Shown piece after piece: positions 10,777 through 21,145 of a stretch of DNA of 36,587 nt (the stretch's first letter is position 1; each line of letters begins with the position of its first letter). This DNA comes from Ophiocordyceps camponoti-saundersi (nom. inval.) (Eukaryota; Ascomycota; Sordariomycetes; Hypocreales; Ophiocordycipitaceae). The stretch covers positions 1 through 36,587 of the forward strand of contig PDHQ01000321.1 of the NCBI GenBank assembly GCA_003339415.1, given 5' to 3'. The notes beneath the pieces were generated by a model. It ran no database searches, was not told the origin of the DNA, and worked only from the letters and a program-made list of their open reading frames with translations. Made by a program: the position numbers and the translations under genes.

Positions 10777-11028
10777 GTTTTCTATAGCTACCTATATTCT
10801 ATATCTAGGAGGTTTATTAGCGGCCTTACTACTTAGTTCTAAAGTTCCCCCGTTATTTTTAGAGGTAGCTAATCCTTTATAATATATACTGCCGGCCTCG
10901 ACGTCCGGGGCACGGTTTACCTATTCTTCGAGATAAAGAATCCGTGCTCGTAGTTACCTTATCTTAGCACGCTACTCCTCCGGCGTGTTCGGCGTAGTCG
11001 GAGTCTTAGAAGAGGAGTTTATCGTTAT
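10771..11028 (-). pseudogene. Minus-strand relic with Thr/Pro-rich start and short helix
   Basis: From an ATA at 11026-11028 (probably a former ATG) the minus strand reads about 86 codons in frame n=0 mod 3 with four stops. The start is rich in Ser, Thr and Pro (SSSKTPTTPNTPEE), then a charged helix-like stretch (RAKIR*LRARILYLEE), then APDVEAGS and a Gly/Asn/Lys region. The frame runs into the 2 x 123-bp repeat, so the protein may have continued through it. The low stop count is unusual for this window. The layout resembles the N-terminus of some retroelement Gag proteins, but this is inference and no known domain is seen. Confidence 0.5.
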
Positions 11029-12098
11029 TTTCCGGTATTATTTATAAATAGATACTAATCTTTCCCCGGTTATATTTCTCTTATACGAGTCTCCTTAGTT
11101 AACGAAAGGTCTCGTTATACGCTTTTAATATATATCTTAAAGTAGAGTTATAGTTTAGGTCGTATATAAAGCCTTTTCCGTCTCCGCGTTAATATAAGAG
11201 TTAGTATACTTTCGTTAATCGCTTATTAGCGAATTATAAGCTTAGGATAGTCTTATTAGCTTTATAGTATATATATATTAAGTAAGTAATAGTCTTAAAA
11301 AAAAAATCGAAGCTAAGTAGAAAAGTATAAAAAGGAGGGAAATTTTTATCGGTAAAATCTTAGTTAAATATAAACGAACACGTGCTTATAGGGATAGGAG
11401 AGGGCGTGGTAAAATCCTAATAGAGACGCGGTTACGTTTCCTAGTTATTTCTAATTCCCTATACGTTTTTCCGGGTAATTTTATTATATAAGTCCGTTAT
11501 AAAATACGTCGGATCTTTAAGGAAATCTAGTTAAAATATAGTATTAGTAGGTTCCTACTTCGTAAATTTTAGAAAGATATAATATATACCTTAAAGTAGT
11601 AGAATAGTCGTGCTTAATTTAACCTAATAACGATAAATAAAGTTTTATTAGACTATTAGCTAGCAGAAAGCCTTCGCGCGTAATAGATAATAGGTATCCG
11701 GGCGATGCTTCTTTATTAACTAATTAGCAAAAAAAAAAAAAAGATAAAAGCTACCTTAGCGGGAGTAATAGGCACCCCTGCCTATATATATATATAAGGC
11801 CCCTAGCAGGAAAGACAGTTTTAAGGAAGTAGGACTATATAGGTCTGCCGGCCCCTATAAACCGTATAAGTAGGTTAGGGTCGTAGGCGTTAAAAAGTGT
11901 CGTTTAAGCCGATTTAATTAATCTAACGGATCTAATTAATTAGTATCGCTTAGCTAGATAGAGGCTAGAGAGAGCTAAAGGGGCCTAGGAAAGTTAATTT
12001 AATATGTATAGGAAAGGAGGTAAATACTTTACTATAATAGCTTATTATTTTAACCTTCTCAAGCGAGCTTGCCGTCGAAATCCCCTTATCGCTTTAGC
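11029..12098. other. No assignable gene
   Basis: The stretch contains A-runs at about 11299-11307 and 11731-11743, a (TA)n stretch near 11783-11798 and a GC-richer block at 11750-11900. I find no coding frame or repeat partner that I can support. Confidence 0.4.
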
Positions 12099-12640
12099 GG
12101 GGGGGGGGGGGGTCTCTAGCTATAGGGAATAAGCTAGATAAGATAATAAGTCTTAATAGGGAAAATAATAGGAAGTTAGTTTCCTATATAAAGATAGAAG
12201 AAACTTAAGATAATAAAAACGAAAACTATTTAATTAGGTCCTCGGAACCCTTAAAAAAAACTTTAAAATTAATAATATATAGTATAAAAGTATAAGGTTT
12301 AAAATAAAGTTATAATTCTATTTAGTAAAGTTTTTACTATAAGTCCTCTCTAAGACTTTACTTACTATATACGATTTTTAAGATAGCCGTAAAGATAAGT
12401 TTAATAGCTAATTCTTACTTAGTTTTTCCTCTCTCGAGGGAAACTAAACTATACTATATACTTAGTTATAACCGCTCCCTCGTCTTAAGCGCCTTTTATA
12501 ATTCTTATCCTCGGAAGCTCTCGGGAGGAAGGAAAGGTTTTAAGAACTATTTAATTCTACTTAGAATAAGTCCTTAATAGTATTTTATCCTAGCTTCGCG
12601 TTTATTTTCTTTCGGCTTAACTATTACCGCCGCTAAAGTA
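12099..12640 (+). repeat. LTR-family copy 2, starting at a G14 run
   Basis: From the G run (12099-12112) it follows the family consensus: GTCTCTAGCTATAGGGAATAAG, GTATAAGGTTTAAAATAAAG, TACTATAAGTCCTCTCTAAG, GAGGGAAACTAAACTATACT and a terminal ACCGCCGCTAAAG. The bases before the G run do not clearly match the family 5' end. Confidence 0.75.
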
Positions 12641-12703
12641 CGATTCTACTCGTATATAATCTTAAAAGCTTAACGAATACCGCTAATAGCTTTATTACTC
12701 GCC

Positions 12704-12826
12704 GTAGGCGCCCCCCGGGAGGGCCGCCGGAGGCAGGTTAGGGTTAGGGTTAGGCCTGCCGCAGGCACCCCCTGGGAGGGCGCCGAAGGCGGTTAGGGTT
12801 AGGGTTAGGGTTAGGGTTAGGGTTAG
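12704..12826 (+). repeat. Interstitial telomeric repeats in two GC-rich units
   Basis: Two similar units of about 57-65 bp lie head to tail. Each has a GC-rich block (AGGC.CCCCC.GGGAGGGC then GCCG.AGGC) and ends in GTTAGG repeats: three in the first (12737-12754), five and a partial sixth in the second (12792-12826). GTTAGG is the TTAGGG telomere repeat of filamentous fungi and vertebrates. The G-rich strand is the + strand, as at a right-hand chromosome end. CpA and TpG survive here, so RIP has spared this island. A 13-bp palindrome (GCCTGC C GCAGGC) joins the units at 12754-12766. Confidence 0.92.
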
Positions 12827-13120
12827 CTATTATATATATTAAGTTCCGGGTTCTAAATACTATCTTTTAGCATATAGAAAAAATAGGATTATTAGTTTAG
12901 TTACTTAGTCTCTCTTTTAAAAAGAAAATAAATAAATATATTAAGTTATTACTTATTTTTCTTTTATATTTTTAATAGTAGGATAAATATATAAAAAATA
13001 TATAAATAATTTAACGATTATAATACTAGCTTTTATAATATATTTAGCGTAATATAATACTATTTATAAATTAATACTATATATTACTATAGAAGGAAAG
13101 AGTATAATAAAGTTATAAGA

Positions 13121-13725
13121 TACCCTAAGTAAGCGTAGTAGATACTTACCGGGCGTAACTTCCTAAGTAACTTATATCTTTAACTAATATAAGGGGGATC
13201 TCTCGCTATAAGGCGGTAAGCTAGATAGTAATTATCTATTAGGAAAACGATAATAACTTAGTTTTATATATAAAGATAAGAGAAATAAGAGGAAGGAAGA
13301 AAGGAACTACTTAATTAGACCTTTAATATCTTAAAATAACTACTTAAATTAGTAACTTATTATAAAAGGTTTAAGGTTTAAAAAAAGTTATAATTTTATT
13401 TACTAGAGTTTTTACCCTAAGTCCTCTCTAAAACTTAACTTACGTATTATAACTTTAAGATATCTACGAAGATAAGGTTAAGGTTAATTCTTACTTAATT
13501 CCTTCCTTACTCGAGGGAAACTAACTATACTATATACCTCGTAATAGCCTATATCTTATCTTAATTACCTTTCTTCTTCTAATCCTCAGAAGCTCTTAAG
13601 AGAAGAAAGATTTAATAAGAGCATTTAATTAGAGTTTTATAAGCCCCTATTAGCTCCTAAGCTAAGGCTAACATATAGTTTTTTTCTTTAGTATATCTGC
13701 TACCGCCGCTAAACTCTCTATATAC
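13121..13725 (+). repeat. LTR-family copy 3, near full length
   Basis: It starts TACCCTAAGTAAGCGTAGTAG and ends ACCGCCGCTAAACT, about 605 bases. Other copies with the full 3' part carry a TATATAAG motif about 80-100 bases before the end, as expected for an LTR promoter upstream of R-U5; here it is altered. Polypurine tracts precede the same start in the copies at 20558 and 24850, which fixes the left boundary. Confidence 0.8.
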
Positions 13726-13740
13726 GAAATATCTTAATAA

Positions 13741-15285
13741 TATAACGCTATATCTTTATTTACGTTAGTAATATAGTTAGCCTAATCTTCTTATACTTAA
13801 ACTATTCTCTAATCGCTATATCTTACCGATAAGACTTAATATATATATACCTAAACTTAATAAAGAAAATAATAGTTTAGTTACGGACGCTATATTATAT
13901 TTCCGGTTAATATATACCTTAAACTTACTTTTAGTTACCTTATTAAAACTAATAATAAAGAAGATTAGAAATATTAGCTTAACGAAGATAAGCTCCTCCG
14001 ATTTCGGGCTTAATAGTATTAAAATAACTAGAAAAAAAAACACTACCTGCTAACTAGGCCTTAAATAACTCTTATAAAATTACGGGCGGAGGATAAACTT
14101 AGTTTAGGTCGTAAGATTATAGGCTTCTTTTAAGCTAAAGAGCCTACTATATCTCCGAATATAACCTATTTCCTTACGCTTTATAAAATAATCGCCTCCC
14201 TAAATAATAACTTAGCTAACAAAGTAATAGTTAGTCCGCACTTAAAGCTACGTAGTAATTCTGCTCTCTTATAAGTTATAACTAATTATAAAAAATATAT
14301 TACTAATAGTAGCTTTAGCGAAATTCTTCCCTCCCCCCCCCTTTCGTCTTATACGATATCGACAAAGTATATCTTAACACTTCTATCTTTATCTTTCTAA
14401 ATAAACCCATTTTTAACGTTCCAATACTATTAACCCTAAACGCGTATAGTATATACTTAAGCGCCTTAATTATTAGTCCTAAACTATAACTTTACCTTAA
14501 AACGTATATTCCGACCTCTTAGCTAAACCTTTTAGCGCTTAAGAAGGCTCTCTCTAAGGATATACTACCCGGAATCGGAAAGTAATACCCGTTTATATTA
14601 AAGTATAACTATCGCCCTCTTTATTATAACTCCGGGCACGCTTAATATACTTTAAGAGTAGCCTATTAATATTATTTAACTATAAAGCTAGATTCTTTAT
14701 CTCCTATACTTTTCTACCTATAATACCGATTTATATCCTAATATTATTCTATTAAAAGTAACCGCCCTTCGAAATAATAGTTTATCTTAGGATTTTTAAA
14801 CTAAGCGGTAAGGCCGCTTTAGAACCCTTATCGTTATGCCCTAATAGGACGACTTATAATCGTAAAAAGAGTAGGACTATCTTAATCCCCTTAATATCCC
14901 TAGATATATTACGCGTACGAGACTATTATTATTTTTAATAAACTATATATTAACTCCCGTTTATATACGAGTTTTTTAATAAAGCTATACCCTTTTTAAT
15001 AAAAAAAAACGTATCCGAAGTCTATTTAAACTTTTCCCGCGTTCCTATATATAAGTTATATATTACCCTTCTAATAATATCTTACCCTAATAATTAACTA
15101 TTTTTTAGTATTTTATATTTTCTAATAAGTTTTTCGATTCTTTTCTCTTTCTTTAAGATAAAAAAAAGTAAAAGTCCTCCCTTATATTATCTCCGCTCTT
15201 TATAATATAAAGATTTATAAATATTCTAATCTTATTTTATATTTTCCCTTACTACGTATATATTATCTATTACGCCCGCAAGCAT
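13741..15285 (+). pseudogene. ORF1 relic of the LTR element, Gln-rich, about 500 codons
   Basis: Frame n=1 mod 3 is readable from about 13741 to 14336. It then continues in frame n=0 from 14343 to about 15285, so one base appears lost (or two gained) at the C9 run 14333-14341. Nearly all interruptions are TAA or TAG in Gln-rich stretches. Readable segments are KLTFSYLIKTNNKED, KLRAEDKLSLGRKIIGFF, SLNNNLANKVIVSPHLKLR, FLNKPIFNVPILLTLNAYS and a Pro/Tyr-rich later part. Position directly after an LTR suits a Gag-like protein, but there is no zinc knuckle and no family is recognised. The frame ends at a TAG overlapping the putative start of ORF2. Confidence 0.55.
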
Positions 15286-15778
15286 AGCTAAAAATCGTAA
15301 ACCTTCTCCTACTCCCCTAAACTTAAGTAACCTAATCGACTTAATATCTTACGCCTTTTCACCCTCCCCTAATAACGCGACGGATATATCTTATACCTCT
15401 CCTCTCTCGCTTTTTGCCCTAATACTTATAAAGCTTCGCGAGAAGTATAATATTAAAGAGGCTGTATTATTTGCTATTCTTGCCGCTATCGATAACGCTA
15501 TCTTACCCTTTACTAAAGGAAGCGGAGATATATATACTAATCTCCTCGCCTATATTATTAGGGATATACTATATCGCGTTAGATACGATTACGCGTAGTA
15601 TATCGACGACCTCTATAATAAACGATAAAATTACGAGTCTATAATAAATCCGCCTCGCCGCTTATCTCCTCCTAACGTCGAATCTTCTTTAATAGCCCCC
15701 CCTACCCGTACTATTAAGCTAATAGCCCGGAACTTAGCATAGTTTATTAATATAATATCCGTCCTATTACGCTTATAA
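15284..15778 (+). pseudogene. ORF2 relic, about 164 residues, conserved in a second copy
   Basis: From ATAGCT at 15284 (former ATGGCT) to TAA at 15776-15778 there are 165 codons in one frame with only three internal stops. The start is MAKNRKPSPTP-like; the centre reads KLREKYNIKEAVLFAILAAI and FTKGSGDIYTNLLAYIIRDI, and a Pro/Ser-rich segment and a short hydrophobic end follow. The relic at 34690-35060 shares NLIDLIS-, AIDNAIL.FT.GSG- and LL...I..IL-like blocks, so this was a real protein. The name of the family is unknown to me. It begins at the end of ORF1, as the second product of a compact element might. Confidence 0.68.
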
Positions 15779-15954
15779 TATTAACTTTATTTTATCCTTT
15801 CTCTCTCTTTTTACTTATTATCTTACCTTACGTAATATATTTCTTTTCTATTAAGCGCCTCCTACCCCTTACTACTATTATTAGTTACTATAATTCTTAT
15901 CTTTAATATATATATATTATAGAAAAAAAAATGCTAAATTATATAAGTAATATC

Positions 15955-16150
15955 TTACCCTATATATATTATTAAAATATCCTATCTTAATTACTTTTAT
16001 AGCCTAATCCTTAGAAGCCCTCGCGAGAAGAGAGCTATTAAGTAACTATTTAAATAAACCCTATATTAGCCCCTTATAGCTCCTTAGGTAAAGGTAACGC
16101 TAATTTTTTTTTTCCTTAAGTATCTTAGCTATCGCCGCTAAACTATTACC
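15955..16150 (+). repeat. LTR-family copy 4, 3' end only
   Basis: It holds CCTATCTTAATTAC, CCTAATCCTTAGAAGCCCTCG, AACTATTTAAATAAACCCTATATTAG and ATCGCCGCTAAACT, the last 190 bases or so of the family. The 5' two thirds are missing. Confidence 0.72.
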
Positions 16151-16360
16151 GTAGTAATCTTAATCCTACCGTTATATATATAATAAGGAAGAAATATTAA
16201 GAAATAAGGAAAAAAAATAATAAAGGATTATAAAGCTATTATAGCTATTATATATAGAATAGATAAAGGGGAAAGAATAAGCAAAAAAATAAAAGGAAAG
16301 CGAATAATCGTTAAGCTATACCTTATAAGCTATCTATAACGAATTATATATCTCTTATTT

Positions 16361-17014
16361 CTATCCTCTTAGATATGGGGGCACGTATTTAGGAGCTAAA
16401 TAAGCTAGAATCTTAGTCTTTACGGATTTAGCAGGTATTATTTTTAAGACCCCCGGAGTCTAGGCCTTAGGCCTTTCTAGTTTATATTTCTCCCTTAAGA
16501 CCGCGGCTTTATTCCTTACGACTATCGACCTCCTACCTAGTTTAGAAGGTTTTATTATTATAACTCCGGGGGTCTTAGCCTTAAACCTGCTAACTAGGTT
16601 CTTCCTTATTATAATAGCGGTTTTTTCCTCTACGACTACTAACTTACTATCTAGTTCGGAAGATTTCCTTTCTTTAACTACTAAAGTCTCGGCCTTATAA
16701 GTATCGACTAAGATCTTCGTAGTTTACGTTACGGGTTCGTCCTTTACGACTCCGGACTCTTCTTTTATATTAGAACGTGTAGTATTTATAGCCGCCGTAG
16801 TCTCCGGCTTAGGCGTATCGACCTCGTTCTTCGTAGTTATTATCGCGATTTTATTCTTTTTAACTCCGGTTTTCTCCTCTATTAGTATTATCGCCGTATC
16901 CTCCCCTCGTAAATCGTCTACGGCTCTATCTTCTGCCTTACGCTAGTTAGTAAGTATCGTCTCTACTATCGTTATCTTTAAGGCTTATAAGCGATAGTCT
17001 CGAATTTCTACTAT
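16361..17014 (-). pseudogene. Lys/Glu-rich protein relic with few stops, unknown
   Basis: The minus strand reads 218 codons in one frame from an ATA at 17012-17014 (probably former ATG) to TAG at 16361-16363, with four internal stops at about 16985, 16928, 16726 and 16462. The product is rich in Lys, Glu, Thr and Val and low in aromatic residues, so it was probably disordered and nucleic-acid- or chromatin-like in charge. A repeated module is visible: RFKAKTPGVIIIKPSK at about 16584-16540 and RPKA*TPGVLKIIPAKS at about 16470-16425. The end reads LAPKYVPPYLRG. No family is recognised. It is the most nearly open long frame in the window and lies between LTR-family copies. Confidence 0.65.
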
Positions 17015-17519
17015 ATAATAATTATTATAAGAGGGCTTTTACTATAGAAAGCAGCGAATAAGTATAATATAGTCGGTAAGTATAATAATAAAGAATCTAA
17101 GCTACGCTATCTAGCTACTTAAGCTGCTAGCTCGGTTACGTAAATACCGAGAACCTAAATATCTAGCGCGAGCTATAATTTAAAATCTTATATATTATTA
17201 AGTATAACTATATAACTTATTACTTCTCGGTTTATAGTTAAAATTATCCGATACCTCCTAATACTATATATACCTAATCTAATTCCGATCTATAATTTTA
17301 AACCTCCTATTTAAACAACTTTAACTCGTTTTCTATAAACTCTATTTATAGTCTATTACCTACTCTTTCTTTAACCCCTATATTTTATACCTTAAAGCTA
17401 TTAATCTTAAGTTTTAAGATATTATTAGTATTTAAGTAAATAATTATTATTACTACTTAAAATATTTATTTATTATATAACTATATATTATCTTATACTA
17501 TATAAAAGAAATACTATAT
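17015..17519. other. No assignable gene
   Basis: AT-rich RIP-type sequence without a defensible coding frame or repeat partner. Confidence 0.4.
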
Positions 17520-17960
17520 TTATAGCTAAAGATAAGAGAAATAAGATAATAGAAGATATAAACCGCTATATTAAACTCTTAGTATTCTAAAATAATTACT
17601 TAAATTAGTAGCTTTTAGCAAAAAAGGGTAAGGTTTAAAACGATATTATAATTCCGTTTAGTAGAGTTTTTACCCTAAGTCTTCTCTAAAACTTAACTTA
17701 CGATTTACGACTTTTATAATATTTATAAGGATAAGGTTAAGGGCTAAATCTTATTTAATTCCTTCCTCTCTTAAGGGAAACTAATATACGCTATATACTT
17801 AGGTATAGCCCCTATCCTGTCCTAATTACCTTTTATATCCTGATCCCTAAAAGCCCTTAGGGGAAAAAAAAAAAAAGAGGTTAAAGAAGTATTTAATTAA
17901 ACCCTATATAAACCTCTCACGCTTCCCTAGCTAGGACTAACACGTTTTTTTATCATAAAC
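17520..17960 (+). repeat. LTR-family copy 5, 5' truncated
   Basis: It matches the family from the AAGATAAGAGAAATAAGA block through ATTATAATTCCGTTTAG, TCTTAAGGGAAACTAAT and CCCTATATAAACC, which is the TATA motif. A13 follows the CTTAGGGG block at 17862-17874. The end falls near CTAACACGTTTTTTTA. Confidence 0.75.
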
Positions 17961-18029
17961 TTAGTAATATTATTATAGTTGTTAAATTAAACTATATATT
18001 ATCGTATACTATAACCTTTTATATTAGAC

Positions 18030-18447
18030 TAACTATTTTAGTGCGGGAGGTTTATTACCGTAATCTTTAACTAAGATAAGGCGGAATCTCTAGCTATATC
18101 CTCTAGGCGGGTAAGACCGTAAGCTAGATAGTAAATTTCTATAAATAAGGTTATTAAAAGTCGAGTTTCTATATAATAATAAGAGAAATTATAAGAATAA
18201 TACTAGGAATAATTTAATTAAGTTCTTAAAGTCTTATAGTAAACGTTTAATATAGTAATCCGCTATATAAAGGGTAAGGTTTAAAGTAAAGCTATAATTC
18301 CGTCCGCTAGAGTTTTTGCTATAAGTCCACCTAAGGCTTGATTTATAATATACGATTTCGATAATATATCTAAAGAAGAGCTTTAGGGCTAATTACTTGC
18401 CCGATTTCTTCCTTACTTAAGGGAAACTAAACTACTCTATATACTTT
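18030..18447 (+). repeat. LTR-family copy 6, 5' part
   Basis: It runs from TTTAACTAAGATAAGGCGGAATCTC to AGGGAAACTAAACTACTCTATATAC, then breaks off directly into another copy. Confidence 0.72.
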
Positions 18448-18880
18448 AAAAAAACTATTTAATTAAGTATAAAAAAAAAACTTTAGAATAAGTATTTAAA
18501 TTAGTAATTTATAATATAAAGGTGTAAGATTTATAACAAAGTTATAATTCCGTTTTTCTAAAATCTTTGCTATAAGTCCTCTCTAAGACTTAACTTATTA
18601 TATATTACCTTTAAGATAGCTATAAAGATAAGGTTAGGGGCTAATTATTCCTTAATTTCTTCCTCTTTTTAAGGGAAACTAATCTACGCTATATACTTCC
18701 TAATAGCCTCTATCCTATCTTAACCCCTTTTATATCCTAGTCCTCGGAGGCTCTTAAGGGGATAGAGGCGTTAAGACACTATTTAATCTAACCCTATATA
18801 AGCTCCTAAGAGCTCCCTAGCTAATATTAACGCGTATTTTATCTCTTCTATATATCGGCCACTGCCGTAAACTAGTTTAT
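18448..18880 (+). repeat. LTR-family copy 7, 3' part
   Basis: It begins with AACTATTTAATTAAGTATAAAA, a block from the middle of the family, and carries on to CCCTATATAAGCTCC (TATA motif) and an altered GCCGTAAACT end. It abuts copy 6, so the pair may be a nested or recombined LTR. Confidence 0.72.
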
Positions 18881-18889
18881 AATAGTCGC

Positions 18890-19055
18890 CTTCCTATCCT
18901 AACTACTTTTTATATTAATCCCTAGAAGGTCTTATAAACGAAAAAAAAAAAATAGTTTAGGGATTTTACTAAGCGCTATATAAGTCCCTAAGAGGCGCTT
19001 ATCCTAAACTCGTATACGTTTTCTTTAAGTATAAGTATAACTATTACCGCTTTAA
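18890..19055 (+). repeat. LTR-family copy 8, 3' end only
   Basis: CCTATCCTAACTACTTTTTATATTAATCCC, an A12 run and GCTATATAAGTCCCTAAGAGG reproduce the last 160 bases of the family, ending CTATTACCGCT. It stands upstream of the internal region at 19.1-20.5 kb and may be what is left of that element's 5' LTR. Confidence 0.65.
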
Positions 19056-19500
19056 TATATATATTCTCTTATATATATATATATTTACTCTTTTTTTATA
19101 TAATCTATCCTTATATATATATATATGCTTATGCTTTTTTTTTTAATTTTCCTTTTCCTTTATTATATCCCCTTTAAGTCCTTTTAGTCTTAATATTTAT
19201 ATTTTACTAGTTTACTAAACTCCTCCCGCCTAACTTATCTTACGGTCTATTCTCTTATAATATTCGTATTACCTTACTTATTACCTACCTATTCCTTTCT
19301 ACCTAAATCGTCTAATCCTTCCTAGTACTATACTTAATTCCTCTCCGTTCTAGTATTAATATCTCGTATTTTTTTTAACCGTAACTCGTTATCTTACGCT
19401 CCCTACTATCCTACTTAAACCTCTATAGCTAATCCCTTAAATCTTTATTCTTTAACTCTACTATATTATTATATATCTATATAAAAAGTATATTTTTTAA

Positions 19501-20538
19501 ATAGCCTAAATTACCTACGTATTACTATTATTATTTCTTATATTACCTTTTATCCTACTCTCCCTCTACTCTTCTCCTACTCGCTCTATCTTATCCTTCT
19601 CCCCCTCTTCTCCTCTCCTTACCTATTATACCCTTAATAGCTAGAAAATAGCGTCCTAATAATATCCGTAATTATCTTATAAGACGTTTCTTACTAATCG
19701 TAACGACGCCTTACGATTATTAAGTACTCGGTATATCCTTTTTAATAAAGATTACTCGGATATCTCGATTACTTATTAAGATCGAGTTTTCTATTTACAC
19801 CATCTCTATTTATATAGTAGTATACCCTATTTTAAAAATACTAATATTTAGGTATATATTACCTTTTATTTCTTTCTCTTATATACCTATATTATTATTA
19901 TTCCCTTATACTTTATATATATTAAAGAAAGTAATAAAAAAACTAACCCCTATCCTTATTAAGTATTATATCCCCCTTATTATATCTAACTTAATATCTT
20001 AAACTAATATCCCTTTATATTTTAGTATCTTCTTTAGTATATATATACTAGGTATTATATTATTAACTACTACTAACTTTACTACTATTCTCCTTTAAGC
20101 TATCGTAATTATATTCTATTAGATAATAATATCTTAAAAACGTCTACTAATTAATACTATATCCCCTTCTCTTACGTCGATAAGGATATTTTATTAAACG
20201 ATATATATCTTTACTTTTATATTTACTAATTAGCTATCGAGTTTAGCGCGACTAATCTTTAGTTTTATACCCTAGGACTAATATCCTCTTCTATAAGGAA
20301 AAACCTCTTTCTCCCTAACTCTTATTTAGTATTTAAGTTAATAGATAATATTTAGGAAGTATATTAGTTAGAGCTTGAAGCTTTACGTAAATAGATAGCT
20401 ACTACTATTACTATTTCTTTACGGATTAAAAGGCAAATACCTTAAGAATTATACCGTATAATAAAGCTTTAACCTAGTTTAATATACCTAGTTATTAATT
20501 ATTTACTTCGTTATAATAATTATTATTCTATTATATAA
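19501..20538 (+). pseudogene. Conserved element protein relic, copy 1, about 345 codons
   Basis: Frame n=1 mod 3 is readable from ATAGCC at 19501 to TAA at 20536-20538, and most stops fall at Gln-like positions. The order is a hydrophobic/Ser/Pro-rich start, LRLLSTRYILFNKDYSDI, FYLHHLYLY, KESNKKTN, EFSATNL, LVFKLIDN, then a charged helix LELEALRK*IATTITISLRI and a short tail LVINYLLRY. The same frame and motifs recur at 23690-24777, including the final stop, which supports ancestral coding. The function is unknown. Position just before the 3' LTR and the late helical segment would suit a Gag-like structural protein, but no domain is recognised. Confidence 0.66.
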
Positions 20539-20544
20539 TATCGC

Positions 20545-20557
20545 GGGGGGAGAAGGA
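20545..20557 (+). other. Polypurine tract before LTR
   Basis: GGGGGGAGAAGGA lies directly before the LTR start TACC. Such a tract primes plus-strand DNA synthesis in LTR retrotransposons. Confidence 0.65.
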
Positions 20558-21145
20558 TACCTTAAGCGAGCGTAGTAGATACCTAAAAGGCGTAACTTCT
20601 TAGGTAACTAAAGTCTTTAACTAATATAAGGGGGGATCTCTAGCTATAGAGGAATAAGCCGGATAGTAATTCTCTATAGGGAAAATAATAAGAAGTTAGT
20701 TTTTTATACGGAGATAAGAGAAAGAAGAGGAAAAAGGACGGGAACTATTTAATCGAGTAGTAAGGACTTTAAAATAAGTATCTAAAATAGTAATTTAGAA
20801 TATAAAAGTATAAAATTTAAAATAAAGTTATAATTCCGTTTAGTAGTTTTTACTATAAGTCCTCTCTAAGACTTAACTTATAATATATAACTTTTATAAT
20901 AGCTATAAAGACAAGGTTAGGGGCTAATTACTTGCTTAATTTATCCTCTTTTAAGGGAAAACTAATCTATACTATATACTCGGGGATCGCCCCTATCTTA
21001 AATCGGCCACCTTCGCGTATTAACCCTTAGCAGCTCTTAGGAAAAGTAAAAAGGGTTAAGGGACTATTTAATTAGACCTTATAAAAGCTCCTAGCGGTTC
21101 CCTAACTAAGGTAGGCGCGCGTTTTCCTTAAGTATATCTATCGCC
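20558..21145 (+). repeat. LTR-family copy 9, near full length
   Basis: About 588 bases from TACCTTAAGCGAGCGTAGTAG to ATCGCCGCTGCGAA. It has the G6 run before ATCTCTAGC at 20621-20626 and AGACCTTATAAAAGCTCC in the TATA position. It is followed by a purine-poor AT-rich region, not by a clear primer-binding site. Confidence 0.82.

Larger units (their letters stand above)
13121..16150 (+). mobile_element. Candidate non-autonomous LTR element with two ORF relics
   Basis: A full LTR copy (13121-13725), a + strand internal region with two coding relics, and a 3' LTR fragment (15955-16150) line up in the same orientation. No reverse transcriptase, integrase or protease motif is visible in the 2.2 kb between, which suggests a non-autonomous element. 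A second copy of the second ORF also lies next to an LTR-family fragment at 34.1-35.1 kb, which supports the association. Alternatively the LTR copies and the coding relics were brought together by separate insertions. Confidence 0.5.
18890..21145 (+). mobile_element. Candidate non-autonomous LTR element, copy with short leader
   Basis: Order: LTR 3' end (18890-19055), AT-rich and CT-rich leader, a + strand coding relic (19501-20538), a purine tract, and a full LTR (20558-21145). The internal region is homologous to 22.2-24.8 kb, which is likewise followed by a purine tract and an LTR. No RT or integrase motif is visible, so it would depend on another element for movement. Confidence 0.62.

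Noticed and set aside
13816..14043. Minus-strand hydrophobic open frame of 75 codons
   Set aside because: It is the antisense shadow of ORF1; TAA and TAG on the + strand read as Leu and other sense codons on the minus strand, which makes the frame look open and membrane-like.
16448..16573. Inverted repeat GACCCCCGGAGTC / ACTCCGGGGGTC as a hairpin or terminator
   Set aside because: The two sites belong to the repeated TPGV coding modules, and the self-complementary look comes from ACC CCC GGA and ACT CCG GGG GTC codons.
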